This document shows positions 19,247 through 28,491 of a stretch of 64,000 bases of DNA, piece by piece (position 1 is the stretch's first letter; every line of letters begins with the position of its first letter). The notes beneath the pieces were generated by a model that saw nothing but the letters and a program-made list of their open reading frames with translations, searched no databases and was not told the DNA's origin. The position numbers and the translations under genes are program-made. Origin of the DNA: an uncultured Peptococcaceae bacterium (lineage in GTDB: Bacteria > Bacillota > Peptococcia > Peptococcales > Peptococcaceae); NCBI GenBank assembly GCA_910585405.1, contig CAJUDO010000017.1, positions 1 through 64,000 on the forward strand, read 5' to 3'.

Positions 19247-19463
19247 ACTACCTAAAAAGATACTGTTGTTTCTTATAAATTTTTATCGAAAATATCTCTC
19301 TGCTTTAAAAATGCAGCCTACTTGTCGTTTTTATCCGACCTGTTCCCAATATGCTTATGAAGCGGTCAGCAAATATGGTTTTTTAAAAGGAGGATGGATG
19401 GCGATTAAGAGAATATGCAAATGTCATCCTTTTCATCCTGGCGGATATGACCCAGTAAAATAA
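19227..19463 (+). CDS. yidD: Membrane protein insertion efficiency factor YidD
   Basis: The 78-residue protein carries the YidD core CRFYPTCSQYAYEAV and ends KCHPFHPGGYDPV. An amphipathic N-terminal helix (KKILLFLINFYRKYLS) would bind the inner face of the membrane. The start is one of two consecutive GTG codons inside the rnpA end, which implies coupled translation. It assists YidC-mediated insertion and sits directly between rnpA and yidC. Confidence 0.93.
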   Translation: MVSGLIELPKKILLFLINFYRKYLSALKMQPTCRFYPTCSQYAYEAVSKYGFLKGGWMAIKRICKCHPFHPGGYDPVK

Positions 19464-19510
19464 TTAAATAGGAGGTGACCTGCCTGATTCTTTATATTAT
19501 ATAAAATTTT

Positions 19511-20356
19511 ATGAGGACAGGCTATCTATGTATGAATAATGACGGTATGGGAATTTATTCATTTTTACAACCAGTTGCAGATGTTATTAGTAAAGTAATT
19601 GATGCATTGTATCAAGTAACGGTAACTATTGGCTTTCCCAGTTATGCGTTGGCAATCATTTTGATTTCGATTCTGTTAAAAATAATTTTGTTTCCTTTAA
19701 TGCAAAAACAGATGAAATCTACTATGAATATGCAGGAAGTTCAGCCAAAGCTGGAATATCTGCAGAAAAAATATAAGAATAACCCGGAAAAAATGAATGA
19801 AGAGGTCATGAAGCTGTACAAAGAGTACAATATTAATCCAATGGCCGGTTGTTTGCCTTTATTGATTCAGATGCCTATTTTGATTGGGCTCTTTGGTGCT
19901 CTGCGACAATATAATTTTGACCCTATTGAGCATGCAACCTTTTTCTGGATTCCAAATTTGGCAGAAAAAGACCCTTTATTTATATTACCAATATTAGTAG
20001 CATTGACAATGTTTTTACAGCAGAAAATTAGCATGAGTGCTACGCCGTCGGCTGCAGAAAATCCAACTATGAAAACGATGCTGTATGTTATGCCTGCCAT
20101 GATGCTGTTTGTGTGCTGGCAGATGCCTTCCGGCTTGTGTTTATACTGGGCATTTTTCAGCATTTTAAGTATTATACAGCAATTTTTCATGAATAAACAA
20201 AAGAAAAAAGAAATGGCACTTCGTGCAGAGCGGGAAGCAGCTGAAAAAGAAAAGCGAATTGCTGAGAAAAAAGCAAAAATGACAGCGAAAAAAGAGAGCA
20301 ATACAAAAGCGAAGAAAAAAGAAGAAGCTTCCGTTGAGCAGAAAGAGGAAGAATAG
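19511..20356 (+). CDS. yidC: Membrane protein insertase YidC (Oxa1 family)
   Basis: This polytopic insertase places proteins in the cytoplasmic membrane with or without Sec. It has a first hydrophobic segment (YALAIILISILLKIILFPL), the cytoplasmic hairpin (QPKLEYLQKKYKNNPEKMNEE) and further helices (LPLLIQMPILIGLFGAL, ILPILVALTMFLQQK, MMLFVCWQMPSGLCLYW). The C-terminal tail is Lys/Glu/Ala-rich and basic. At 281 residues it is the short gram-positive form. The exact start is uncertain: ATG at 19511, 19532 and 19547 are all in frame. A strong AGGAGGTG at about 19471 is followed only by a ten-codon frame. Confidence 0.93.
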   Translation: MRTGYLCMNNDGMGIYSFLQPVADVISKVIDALYQVTVTIGFPSYALAIILISILLKIILFPLMQKQMKSTMNMQEVQPKLEYLQKKYKNNPEKMNEEVMKLYKEYNINPMAGCLPLLIQMPILIGLFGALRQYNFDPIEHATFFWIPNLAEKDPLFILPILVALTMFLQQKISMSATPSAAENPTMKTMLYVMPAMMLFVCWQMPSGLCLYWAFFSILSIIQQFFMNKQKKKEMALRAEREAAEKEKRIAEKKAKMTAKKESNTKAKKKEEASVEQKEEE

Positions 20357-20391
20357 GATAAATGATGAAAGAAACGAAGGAGATGAATTTC

Positions 20392-21339
20392 ATGTCCGGA
20401 AAAGAGTATACAGCAAGAACTGTGGAGGAAGCATTAGAACATGCATTGAATGAAATGATGCTGACTCGCGATGATATCGAATATGAAGTGGTAACACAGC
20501 CTTCTAAAGGTTTTCTAGGTTTTGGCCATAAAGATGCAGTGGTTCGGGTGAAGAAAAAAGTAATTGAAGAATTGAAGGAAATCGTAGAGGATATCAAAGA
20601 AGAACGGGATGTAGAGAAAGAACCTATTGTACAGAAAATAAAAGAGGAATCTCATGAAGAGGTCCCTGGAACAGAAAAAATTTCTACAAAAGCAAGTGAA
20701 GCAGTTCAGGAGAAAATGAAAGAAGAAAGCGTTTCAGAAAAGGAAACTGCTCCAGTTGTGAAGGTTGTTACAGAAGTTGAGGAAGCAGTGGCAGAAGAGG
20801 TACTGAAGTCTTCTCCAGAGCAAAAGAATATGGATAAAAAAGTTGCTTTCTCTGCTGCAGAAGCAAAAGGTCGGGAATTTTTAAGCAAAATCTTTACAGA
20901 AATGAAATTGGATGTTGAGATTGACGTAAAAGAAAAAAATGGTTATTTAATTTTCGACTTAAAAGGTAAAAATTTAGGCATTTTGATTGGTCGTCGCGGT
21001 GATACGTTGGATTCTCTGCAATTTTTATTGAATTTGGTAATTAATGATAAAAATGCGCCAAAGATAAAAGGTATCATTGATATTGAAAATTATCGAAAAA
21101 AACGAGAAGAAACGTTGATAAATTTGAGTCACAAATTGGCGGCAAAAGCAAGAAAAACTGGTCAGAAGGTAGTTTTGGAGCCAATGAATCCGCAGGAACG
21201 CCGTATTATTCATATGGCGCTGCAAAATGATCGTCGGGTGAATACTTATAGCGAAGGGGAAGAGCCTTATCGCAAAGTGATCATTGTACCTGAAACGAAT
21301 GCAAAAGAAAGCGGACGAAAAGAGTCAAGACAAGCGTAA
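20392..21339 (+). CDS. jag: Jag/KhpB RNA-binding protein (Jag-N, KH, R3H)
   Basis: The protein has an N-terminal Jag domain (EYTARTVEEALEHAL...GFLGFGHKDAVVRV). A Glu/Lys/Val-rich linker of about 100 residues follows. The KH domain has GILIGRRGDTLDSLQFL, and the R3H domain has PMNPQERRIIHMALQ. It is an RNA-binding post-transcriptional regulator, often linked to cell-wall and division control, conserved next to yidC. ATG at 20392 is chosen for the AAGGAG site nine bases upstream; an ATG ten codons earlier lacks one. Confidence 0.94.
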   Translation: MSGKEYTARTVEEALEHALNEMMLTRDDIEYEVVTQPSKGFLGFGHKDAVVRVKKKVIEELKEIVEDIKEERDVEKEPIVQKIKEESHEEVPGTEKISTKASEAVQEKMKEESVSEKETAPVVKVVTEVEEAVAEEVLKSSPEQKNMDKKVAFSAAEAKGREFLSKIFTEMKLDVEIDVKEKNGYLIFDLKGKNLGILIGRRGDTLDSLQFLLNLVINDKNAPKIKGIIDIENYRKKREETLINLSHKLAAKARKTGQKVVLEPMNPQERRIIHMALQNDRRVNTYSEGEEPYRKVIIVPETNAKESGRKESRQA

Positions 21340-21344
21340 TAGAG

Positions 21345-21391
21345 ACAGGTTGAAATTTTTCTGAGTTTAGAATATTTCAACCTGTTTTTTT
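21345..21391 (+). terminator. jag terminator
   Basis: ACAGGTTGAAAT pairs with ATTTCAACCTGT and is followed by eight T. It closes the rnpA-yidD-yidC-jag transcript. Confidence 0.85.
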
Positions 21392-21610
21392 TGAAAACAA
21401 AAAGAATGTACTTTTCTGATTTATGTTTATATGGGATTTTTCCATGATTTCTGAGGATTTCTTGCGCTTTTAATTTTCTTTTGCTTAAAAATGTAGTAAA
21501 ATAAAGCATAAACGTCTGTATCTTTCTATATTTTTATAAAAAAGAATTAAAGAACATATTGTATATGAGGTATATAGGAAAATGCTAGACAAAAAATGAG
21601 GTGAATAGTT

Positions 21611-22993
21611 TTGTTGCAACAGGATACGATTGCAGCTTTGGTAACTGCTGTTGGAGAGAGCAGTGTTGGTATTATCCGTATAAGCGGACCAGAAGCGGTG
21701 AATATAGCTGGAAAATTGTACAAAGGTAAGTCAAATTTACATACTGCTGAGAGCCATACCATCCATTATGGATATGTGTATGATGAAGCGAATGATAAAA
21801 AAATTGACGAGGCATTATTTTTGTTGATGCTTGGGCCTCGAAGTTTTACTGGTGAAGATATCGTAGAAGTACAATGTCATGGCGGTATGGTCGTGCTGAA
21901 GCAAACTTTGCAGTTGATTTTGTCCTTAGGTGCAAGAATGGCCGAACAAGGAGAATATAGTAAGCGTGCTTTTTTGAACGGCAGATTAGATTTGGCACAG
22001 GCTGAGTCTATTATGGATATTGTGCAAGCAAAAACGGAGCGCGGCGTAGATTTAGCTTTATCACAGCTGCAGGGTACTGTATCTGGTATGGTGAAAACAT
22101 TGCGGGCTGATTTATTGGAAATGATTGCTTTTATTCAAGCAGATATTGATTATCCTGATGATGATATCGAGCGGCTGACAGCAGAACAGTTTATCAATCG
22201 GGCTTCTCTCATACGAGAAAATATCACTTCTGTGCTGCAAAATGCGCAGAAGGGAAAACTTATTCGCGATGGATTGCGCGTAGTTATTGCCGGAAAGCCA
22301 AACGTAGGAAAATCCAGTCTGTTAAATGCATTGTTAGGACAAGAACGGGCGATTGTTACGGATATTCCCGGAACGACGCGGGATGTGATAGAGGAATATA
22401 TCAATTTGAACGGGATCCCTTTAAAAATTGTAGATACGGCTGGCATTCGGGAGACAGATAATTTAGTAGAACAGATTGGCGTAGACCGTGCAAGACAATT
22501 TGTGCAGAATGCAGATTTGGTATTGTACGTGTTGGATGCTGCACAGGGAATGACTGAAGAAGATATATCTATGCTGAAAGAATTGGATGGGCAGACAGTG
22601 CTCTACCTCCTAAATAAGAGCGATTTGGGCATAAAGGAATCATTATTTGATACAATCATAAAAAAAGTGGGCAAAGAGTCTGTTTTACAAATTTCTGCGC
22701 GGGAGAGAACTGGTTTGGAGCAGTTGGAGCGGAAAATTACCGATTTATTTTTCTCTGGCACGTTGGAAATTAGCAATCAGATTATGGTGACTAATATACG
22801 GCATATTCAAGTTTTAGAGGAAAGCTTAGTTCATGTGAAACACTTTTTGGACGGTTTGCGGTCCGGTTTGTCAGTAGATTTTTTGGTGATTGATTTGCAG
22901 AATGCATGGGAGAAGCTGGGCAAAATTACTGGTGAGACAATAGAGGATGATTTGCTGGATCAGATCTTTTCTAAGTTTTGTCTGGGAAAATAG
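21611..22993 (+). CDS. mnmE: tRNA modification GTPase MnmE
   Basis: With MnmG this 460-residue GTPase installs the cmnm5U34/nm5U34 modification on tRNA wobble uridines. The tetrahydrofolate-binding N-domain starts DTIAALVTAVGESSVGIIR. The central G domain has GKPNVGKSS, DIPGTTRD, DTAGI and NKSD. The C-terminus is the invariant FCLGK. Translation begins at one of two consecutive TTG codons (21611/21614) after GAGGTG. It is followed by mnmG with a 56-bp gap. Confidence 0.96.
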   Translation: MLQQDTIAALVTAVGESSVGIIRISGPEAVNIAGKLYKGKSNLHTAESHTIHYGYVYDEANDKKIDEALFLLMLGPRSFTGEDIVEVQCHGGMVVLKQTLQLILSLGARMAEQGEYSKRAFLNGRLDLAQAESIMDIVQAKTERGVDLALSQLQGTVSGMVKTLRADLLEMIAFIQADIDYPDDDIERLTAEQFINRASLIRENITSVLQNAQKGKLIRDGLRVVIAGKPNVGKSSLLNALLGQERAIVTDIPGTTRDVIEEYINLNGIPLKIVDTAGIRETDNLVEQIGVDRARQFVQNADLVLYVLDAAQGMTEEDISMLKELDGQTVLYLLNKSDLGIKESLFDTIIKKVGKESVLQISARERTGLEQLERKITDLFFSGTLEISNQIMVTNIRHIQVLEESLVHVKHFLDGLRSGLSVDFLVIDLQNAWEKLGKITGETIEDDLLDQIFSKFCLGK

Positions 22994-23049
22994 TATAGTG
23001 TATTTTTAAATAGACGAGCAGTTTGAATAAAAACAATGGGGTGAAAAAA

Positions 23050-24948
23050 ATGCCAATTGAGTATATTGCAGATGAATATGATGTGGTAGTGGTAGGCGCC
23101 GGACATGCAGGTTGTGAAGCGGCCTTGGCGGCAGCACGAATGGGCCATAAAACATTGATTGTTACAGTGGATATGAGCAATATTGCTTTTATGCCCTGCA
23201 ATCCGTCCATCGGTGGGCCAGCGAAAGGGCATTTGGTGCGGGAAATTGATGCGTTGGGCGGAGAAATGGCTAGAAATATTGATAAGACGCAGATTCAAGT
23301 TCGTATGCTCAATACGACAAAAGGGCCTGCGGTACATTCGCTGCGGGCACAGGCCGATAAATATGAATATCAGCAGGAAATGACAAAAACGCTGCAAACG
23401 CAGGAAAATTTAGCGGTAAAACAGATGATTGTGGATCGGTTGGTAGTAGAAGATGGCATAGTAAAAGGGGTAGTAGGCCAGACAGGTGCTACCTATCTGG
23501 CAAAGGCTGTGATTTTAGCTACCGGAACGTATTTGAAAGGTCGCGTGATTATCGGAGAATACTCGGAAGAATGTGGACCGAATGGTCAACGTTCTGCTAA
23601 ACTGCTGTCTGGTAATATGAAGGAGCTTGGCTTGAAAGTAGTGCGCTTCAAAACAGGGACACCTGCTCGTGTGGATAAGCGTACCATTGATTTCAGCAAA
23701 ATGTCCCGTCAGGATGGAGAAGAAAATTTGTTTTTCTCTTTTCTTACTGAACATAGCAATGAAAAAAAAATACAGCCCTGCTGGTTGACCTATACGAATC
23801 AGCGCACCCATGAAATTATTCGCAGCAATTTGGATAGATCGCCGTTGTTTTCAGGATTTATTGAGGGCACCGGTCCGCGGTATTGTCCGTCTATCGAAGA
23901 TAAGATTGTGCGCTTCAGTGATAAAAGTCAGCATCAATTGTTTATTGAGCCAGAAGGCTTAAATACGCAGGAGATGTATGTGCAGGGTTTTTCCTCCAGC
24001 TTGCCGGAGGAAGTGCAGCTGCAAATGATTCGCACCATTCCCGGCCTGGAAAAAGTGGAAATGATGCGGCCTGCTTATGCGATAGAGTATGATTGTATCG
24101 ACCCGCTGCAGCTAAAACCTTCTCTGGAAACCAAAGTAATTGAGAATTTATTTACCGCAGGACAGATTAATGGGACTTCCGGTTATGAGGAAGCTGCTGC
24201 ACAGGGATTAATGGCGGGTATCAATACCTGTCTGAAGCTGGAGGGAAAAGAACCCCTTATATTAAAACGGTATGAAGGATATATTGGCGTATTGATTGAT
24301 GATTTGGTGACAAAAGGAACTAACGAACCTTATCGTATGCTGACCTCCCGTGCAGAATATCGGCTACTGTTGCGACAGGATAATGCTGACCTGCGTTTGA
24401 CAGAAAAAGGCCGAGCAGTAGGGCTGGTGGATGATGTGCGCTATGCTTCATTTTGTGCAAGAAAGGAAGCAATCGAAAAGGAAATAGAACGGTTAAGTCA
24501 TACTACAGTATCCTGTAATTTGCAGAGCATACAAGATATTTTGGCAGAACGGGAGAGCGCGCCGCTAAAACATGGTCTGCCTGCTGCAGAATTATTAAAA
24601 CGTCCACAAATTACCTACGATGATTTGATTGCGGTAGGGATTGGAGATGGAGAGCTTCCAGCAAATGTGCGGGAGCAGGTGGAAGTACAAATTAAATATG
24701 AGGGATATATTAAGCTGCAGATGGAGCAGGTTGCCCGCATGGAAAAAATCGAAAACCGCCGTTTATCTGAAGCTTTGGATTACAGTTTGATTAAAGGCTT
24801 GCGCAACGAAGCAAAACAAAAACTGAACAAAATTAAGCCTGCGTCAGTGGGACAGGCATCCCGCATTTCCGGCGTATCTCCTGCAGATATTTCTGTATTG
24901 TTGGTGTATTTAGAGCAGCAGCGCCGTCAGGAAGGAGCCAAGGCATGA
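23050..24948 (+). CDS. mnmG: tRNA uridine-5-carboxymethylaminomethyl modification enzyme MnmG
   Basis: This is the FAD-dependent partner of MnmE, 632 residues. The dinucleotide-binding motif VVVVGAGHAGCEAALAAARMG is followed by the family CNPSIGGPAKGHLVREIDALGG. FAD-contacting GTSGYEEAAAQG and a C-terminal helical domain ending in ISGVSPADISVLLVYL complete the family pattern. ATG at 23050 has GGGGTG upstream. The stop overlaps the rsmG start by four bases (ATGA), so translation is coupled. Confidence 0.96.
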   Translation: MPIEYIADEYDVVVVGAGHAGCEAALAAARMGHKTLIVTVDMSNIAFMPCNPSIGGPAKGHLVREIDALGGEMARNIDKTQIQVRMLNTTKGPAVHSLRAQADKYEYQQEMTKTLQTQENLAVKQMIVDRLVVEDGIVKGVVGQTGATYLAKAVILATGTYLKGRVIIGEYSEECGPNGQRSAKLLSGNMKELGLKVVRFKTGTPARVDKRTIDFSKMSRQDGEENLFFSFLTEHSNEKKIQPCWLTYTNQRTHEIIRSNLDRSPLFSGFIEGTGPRYCPSIEDKIVRFSDKSQHQLFIEPEGLNTQEMYVQGFSSSLPEEVQLQMIRTIPGLEKVEMMRPAYAIEYDCIDPLQLKPSLETKVIENLFTAGQINGTSGYEEAAAQGLMAGINTCLKLEGKEPLILKRYEGYIGVLIDDLVTKGTNEPYRMLTSRAEYRLLLRQDNADLRLTEKGRAVGLVDDVRYASFCARKEAIEKEIERLSHTTVSCNLQSIQDILAERESAPLKHGLPAAELLKRPQITYDDLIAVGIGDGELPANVREQVEVQIKYEGYIKLQMEQVARMEKIENRRLSEALDYSLIKGLRNEAKQKLNKIKPASVGQASRISGVSPADISVLLVYLEQQRRQEGAKA

Positions 24949-25655
24949 GAGATATTTTAGAAAATGCCTTTATCAGCGAAGGATTTACGCTTACGGTACA
25001 GCAAACGGAGCAATTCGTCACCTATTATGAATTGCTCATGGAATGGAATCAAAAAATGAATCTCACAGCGATAGAAGATCCTGTGGAAGTATCCTATAAG
25101 CACTTTGTTGATTCTGTTTGTCTGTTGCGGGTAGCGTCAGATATACAGAAAAAATCTATGATTGATATTGGCACTGGCGCCGGATTTCCCGGTGTGCCGT
25201 TAAAAATTATGGAGCCGGAATTGGATTTGACATTGTTTGATTCCTTAAACAAGCGCATTCTGTTTTTGCAGGAAGTATGTCAAAAATTACGACTGAAAGA
25301 TGTTAAAGCTGTGCATGGACGAGCGGAGGAATTTGGAATAAAACCGCAATATCGGCAGCAATATGATATTGCCACTGCCAGAGCAGTGGCTCGTATGCCG
25401 GTATTGTTGGAAATTTGTCTGCCTTTTGTCAAAAAAGGCGGTATCTTCATCGCTCTGAAAGGACCAGAGCTGGAAAATGAAATAAAAGAGAGCGGCAATG
25501 CTCTGAAAGAATTAGGGGGAAAGGTCGTAGACGTGCAGCAATTTACTTTGGCTGACGGCGCTTATACCCGTAATTTGGCAGTGATTGAGAAAATAAAGGA
25601 CACGCCGAAAAAATATCCCCGTAAAGCGGGCACACCGCAGAAAAAACCATTGTAA
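24945..25655 (+). CDS. rsmG: 16S rRNA (guanine-N7) methyltransferase RsmG
   Basis: RsmG methylates G527 of 16S rRNA using S-adenosylmethionine. The 236-residue protein has the RsmG signature MNLTAIEDPVEVSYKHFVDS, the SAM-binding IDIGTGAGFPGVPLKI loop and the TARAVARMPVLLE region. The basic C-terminal tail is slightly longer than usual. It is coupled to mnmG through an ATGA overlap. Confidence 0.95.
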   Translation: MRDILENAFISEGFTLTVQQTEQFVTYYELLMEWNQKMNLTAIEDPVEVSYKHFVDSVCLLRVASDIQKKSMIDIGTGAGFPGVPLKIMEPELDLTLFDSLNKRILFLQEVCQKLRLKDVKAVHGRAEEFGIKPQYRQQYDIATARAVARMPVLLEICLPFVKKGGIFIALKGPELENEIKESGNALKELGGKVVDVQQFTLADGAYTRNLAVIEKIKDTPKKYPRKAGTPQKKPL

Positions 25656-25669
25656 GGAGCGTTTTTGAT

Positions 25670-26380
25670 ATGCCTACAACAAATTGTCTGCTCTGTGGTA
25701 CAGAATTGGAATATTTTCAAACACCGCGCAAAATGAGCTGCGCATATTGCGGGAAAGAATATGAGACAGTGACAGCATGTAAAGCAGGTCATTTTATTTG
25801 TGATGCATGTCATATGGAACAGGGAGTCACGCTGATTTTGGAGCAATGTAAGCATACGGCAAGCAGAAATCCTATCGCGATTATGCAGCAGATTATGGCG
25901 CAGCCGCAGATTTATATGCATGGACCGGAGCATCATGTATTGGTTGGCGCGGCTTTGCTGTCTGCCTATGCGCATAGCGGAGGAAAACTTGATTTAGAGA
26001 CAGTGCTGCCAGAAATGGCACGGCGAGGCAAACAGATTCCCGGCGGCGCCTGCGGATATTGGGGTTGCTGCGGCGCAGGCGTCAGCGCAGGTATTTTTGT
26101 CAGTCTGATTACAGAAGCGACTCCTCTGCATATGAAGGAATGGGGCTTGGCAAATCAGATGACTGCGCGGGCTTTGAATGCAATCGGTGAATTGGGCGGT
26201 CCCCGTTGCTGTAAAAGAGATTCCTTTACTGCGGTAAAAGAAGCAGCTGAGTTTGTACATGAAAATTTTGCAATTGATATGGAATTGCCGGAAAGGATTT
26301 TTTGTGGATTTTCAAAGTTTAATGAGCAATGCAAGAAAACAGATTGCCCCTATTATGTTGTGGAAAGGGTGGCGTTATAA
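25670..26380 (+). CDS. DUF5714 domain-containing protein with Cys-rich N-terminus
   Basis: The 236-residue protein opens with CxxC-type pairs (C6/C9 and C24/C27 in MSCAYCG, then CDACH), suggesting a zinc or iron-sulfur site. A helical domain with GGACGYWGCCGAGVSAG and GPRCCKRDS clusters follows. This matches DUF5714, whose function is not known. More than a dozen cysteines are present and no membrane segment is seen. It follows rsmG by 14 bp and is directly joined to the acetyltransferase gene. Confidence 0.8.
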   Translation: MPTTNCLLCGTELEYFQTPRKMSCAYCGKEYETVTACKAGHFICDACHMEQGVTLILEQCKHTASRNPIAIMQQIMAQPQIYMHGPEHHVLVGAALLSAYAHSGGKLDLETVLPEMARRGKQIPGGACGYWGCCGAGVSAGIFVSLITEATPLHMKEWGLANQMTARALNAIGELGGPRCCKRDSFTAVKEAAEFVHENFAIDMELPERIFCGFSKFNEQCKKTDCPYYVVERVAL

Positions 26381-26875
26381 TTGGAGTTTGTAAAAATAGA
26401 ACTGCAAAATAAATCTGATATTACGGATTTATCAAATTTGGCAACTTCTATCATACGAGAGCATTTTGATCCATTGATTGGAAAAGCACAGAATGATTAT
26501 ATGTTGGCGAAATTTCAGACAGTGGAGGCAATCACAAAGCAAATTGAGCAGGGCTATCAGTATTATTTTGTGCGTGCAGAGAAAGAAAACATTGGTTTTC
26601 TGGCTTTTTATCCCCGTGGTGAAGAATTGTATCTCAGCAAATTTTATTTAAAAAAAGCCCAGCGTGGAAAAGGATATTCTAAAAAAATGCTGCAATTTGT
26701 CATTGAACAGGCAAAAAATTATGGGAAACGCTTAATTGTGCTGAATGTAAACAAAGATAATTCGGCGGTAAAGGTTTATGAGCGCCTGGGATTTGTAAGG
26801 ATTCGTGAAGAAGAGAATGATATTGGACAGGGTTTTTTTATGGATGATTTTGTGTATGCTTATGAGATTTCCTGA
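26381..26875 (+). CDS. GNAT family N-acetyltransferase
   Basis: The 164-residue protein has the GNAT acetyl-CoA-binding pattern: LSKFYLKKAQRGKGYSKKML (the R/Q-x-x-G-x-G/A-like loop) and LNVNKDNSAVKVYERLGF in the final strand. TTG at 26381 follows the upstream stop without a gap, so translation is probably coupled. The substrate is unknown; protein, polyamine or small-molecule amines are all possible. Confidence 0.85.
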   Translation: MEFVKIELQNKSDITDLSNLATSIIREHFDPLIGKAQNDYMLAKFQTVEAITKQIEQGYQYYFVRAEKENIGFLAFYPRGEELYLSKFYLKKAQRGKGYSKKMLQFVIEQAKNYGKRLIVLNVNKDNSAVKVYERLGFVRIREEENDIGQGFFMDDFVYAYEIS

Positions 26876-27080
26876 AAAAATTTCTACAATTTTTTTGGGA
26901 GCAGTTAAAAAATAACTGTAAAAAGAAGGAAATTAAAAAATAGACGAGAATTATTTTAAGTAAAAAAGTTCTGAACAGTGTATTATTTTTGAATAGAAAG
27001 CAAGCAGAGAGCATTTTGTTGGATTTCTATTAAAAATCGAAGTTGATACAATACGGCATTTATTTCAGGAGGAGAAGTGT

Positions 27081-27950
27081 ATGGATCTGGTACAAACAGC
27101 TACAGAACAAAAGCAGGGGGAGGCAATTATGGAGTTATCCATTGCGGAAATTCAGCCCAATCCTTTTCAGCCGCGGCTTTATTTTGATCCGGCGCAGTTG
27201 GAGGAACTGTCAAATTCTATTCGGGAATATGGCGTATTGCAGCCAGTAATTGTGCGTTTGGTAGATGGAAAGTATCAATTGGTGAGCGGAGAACGCCGTT
27301 TTCGGGCGAGTATGTTAGCGGGTAAGGAGTCTATTCCGGCACTGATACGTCAGTTAAGTGATCGGGAAGTAGCGGAAATGGCGCTGATAGAAAATTTGCA
27401 GAGGGAAGATTTGAATTATTTTGAGGAAGCAGAAGGCTACGCGCGTTTGATTCAGGAATTTCAGATTACGCAGGAAGAAGTAGCCAAAAAAATGGGAAAA
27501 AGTCAGCCCACCATTGCCAATAAACTGCGTTTGCTGCAAATTTCCCAGCGCGTACGCAAAGAAATATCAGTAGACGTCATTACAGAACGGCATGTGCGCT
27601 CCCTCTTGAAACTGAAAAATGAAGAACAACAGCTGGATGTACTGAACCGCATTTATAAAAATAATTTGAATGTGCGGCAGACAGATGATCTAATTGAAAA
27701 TGTTCTCATTGCCGAAGAAGAAAATATACGGGAACAGAAAAAAAAGAAAATGATGAAAGCCATCAAAGATATGAAAATTTTTGTCAATACCATCAAGGGT
27801 ACCGTGAAAACCATTCAGGACGCCGGTATGCCTGCGGAGATTTCCGAGAGTGAAAATGATGAATATTTGGAGGTTGTCATTCGTTTACCAAAAAAAGATT
27901 TGCAGCAGCAGAACAATTCACAGGAAAATAACACTTCTTTTGCAGGATAG
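27081..27950 (+). CDS. noc: Nucleoid occlusion protein Noc (ParB family)
   Basis: The 289-residue protein has the ParB N-terminal CTP-binding/box II region (ELSIAEIQPNPFQPR...SGERRFRA, ALIENLQREDLNYFEEA). A helix-turn-helix (ITQEEVAKKMGKSQPTIANKLRLL) follows, and a C-terminal dimerisation part ends EYLEVVIRLPKK. The KxxSxxVxDxG-like C-terminus (NTIKGTVKTIQDAGM) and the location near rsmG without a parA neighbour favour Noc, the division-septum blocker, over ParB. A GGAGG site precedes ATG. Two parS-like palindromes lie 14 and 30 kb away. Whether this protein or a separate ParB binds them is open. Confidence 0.85.
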   Translation: MDLVQTATEQKQGEAIMELSIAEIQPNPFQPRLYFDPAQLEELSNSIREYGVLQPVIVRLVDGKYQLVSGERRFRASMLAGKESIPALIRQLSDREVAEMALIENLQREDLNYFEEAEGYARLIQEFQITQEEVAKKMGKSQPTIANKLRLLQISQRVRKEISVDVITERHVRSLLKLKNEEQQLDVLNRIYKNNLNVRQTDDLIENVLIAEEENIREQKKKKMMKAIKDMKIFVNTIKGTVKTIQDAGMPAEISESENDEYLEVVIRLPKKDLQQQNNSQENNTSFAG

Positions 27951-27962
27951 AGAGGAAAGAAC

Positions 27963-28301
27963 ATGGCGCAATTAAGACGGCAATTACAAGGCGATTTTCA
28001 AACAATTTTGGCTGAACTGGAAGATAAAATATTAGGCGGCAGCGCTTCTGCGACATTGGAGGCATCCAGCGATTTTAATACAGCGCATTGTCGCTGTGCG
28101 GTTCGCGTTTACGAAAGGTATAGCCTAATCGGAAGCAATCGGTTAAGCTTGAGTATTACCTTATTGCAGGACGGCGATGAGATTTTTATTTCTGCCATCG
28201 CTGCAGGCGGCAGCAACGCAGTACTATTCAAAATCAATACAGTAGGTGAAGATGCATTTTTGGCGCAAATTGAACAGATTGTTGATAGATATAGCATATA
28301 A
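27963..28301 (+). CDS. DUF6054 family protein
   Basis: The 112-residue protein resembles the small DUF6054 family: GGSASATLEASSDF, CAVRVYERYSLIGSNRLSLSITLL, ISAIAAGGSNAVLFKINT and a C-terminal helix. The function is unknown. No signal peptide or membrane segment is seen. It follows noc by 12 bp and is probably co-transcribed. Confidence 0.75.
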   Translation: MAQLRRQLQGDFQTILAELEDKILGGSASATLEASSDFNTAHCRCAVRVYERYSLIGSNRLSLSITLLQDGDEIFISAIAAGGSNAVLFKINTVGEDAFLAQIEQIVDRYSI

Positions 28302-28345
28302 TAATTCATTTTCAGGCAACAAATTCATGCAGCAGAAACAATCTA

Positions 28346-28367
28346 TAAAAAGCGGTGCAGCTTTTTT
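28346..28367 (+). terminator. Possible terminator after the noc operon
   Basis: AAAAAGC pairs with GCTTTTT around GGTGCA, followed by T-rich sequence. The stem is short, so confidence is moderate. Confidence 0.4.
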
Positions 28368-28491
28368 AGTTGGTCAGAGCTTTTCTGATATTGATTTTAT
28401 GGTATTATTTTTTGTGTGTAATTCCCAAATAGCATGAAGGTGCATATATATACTTATGTAAGTATTTCATACAAAGAGAAGAGGGAGTTTT

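Noticed and set aside
19471..19500. Strong AGGAGGTG before yidC suggesting an upstream start
   Set aside because: The following frame stops within ten codons and is not continuous with yidC, so it cannot be the yidC start.
23183..23383. Alternative frames inside mnmG with ATG starts
   Set aside because: They lie wholly within the well-supported MnmG coding frame and show no family resemblance.
27081..27950. Assignment as canonical ParB
   Set aside because: No parA gene precedes it and the C-terminal pattern fits Noc better; kept as Noc with a stated doubt.
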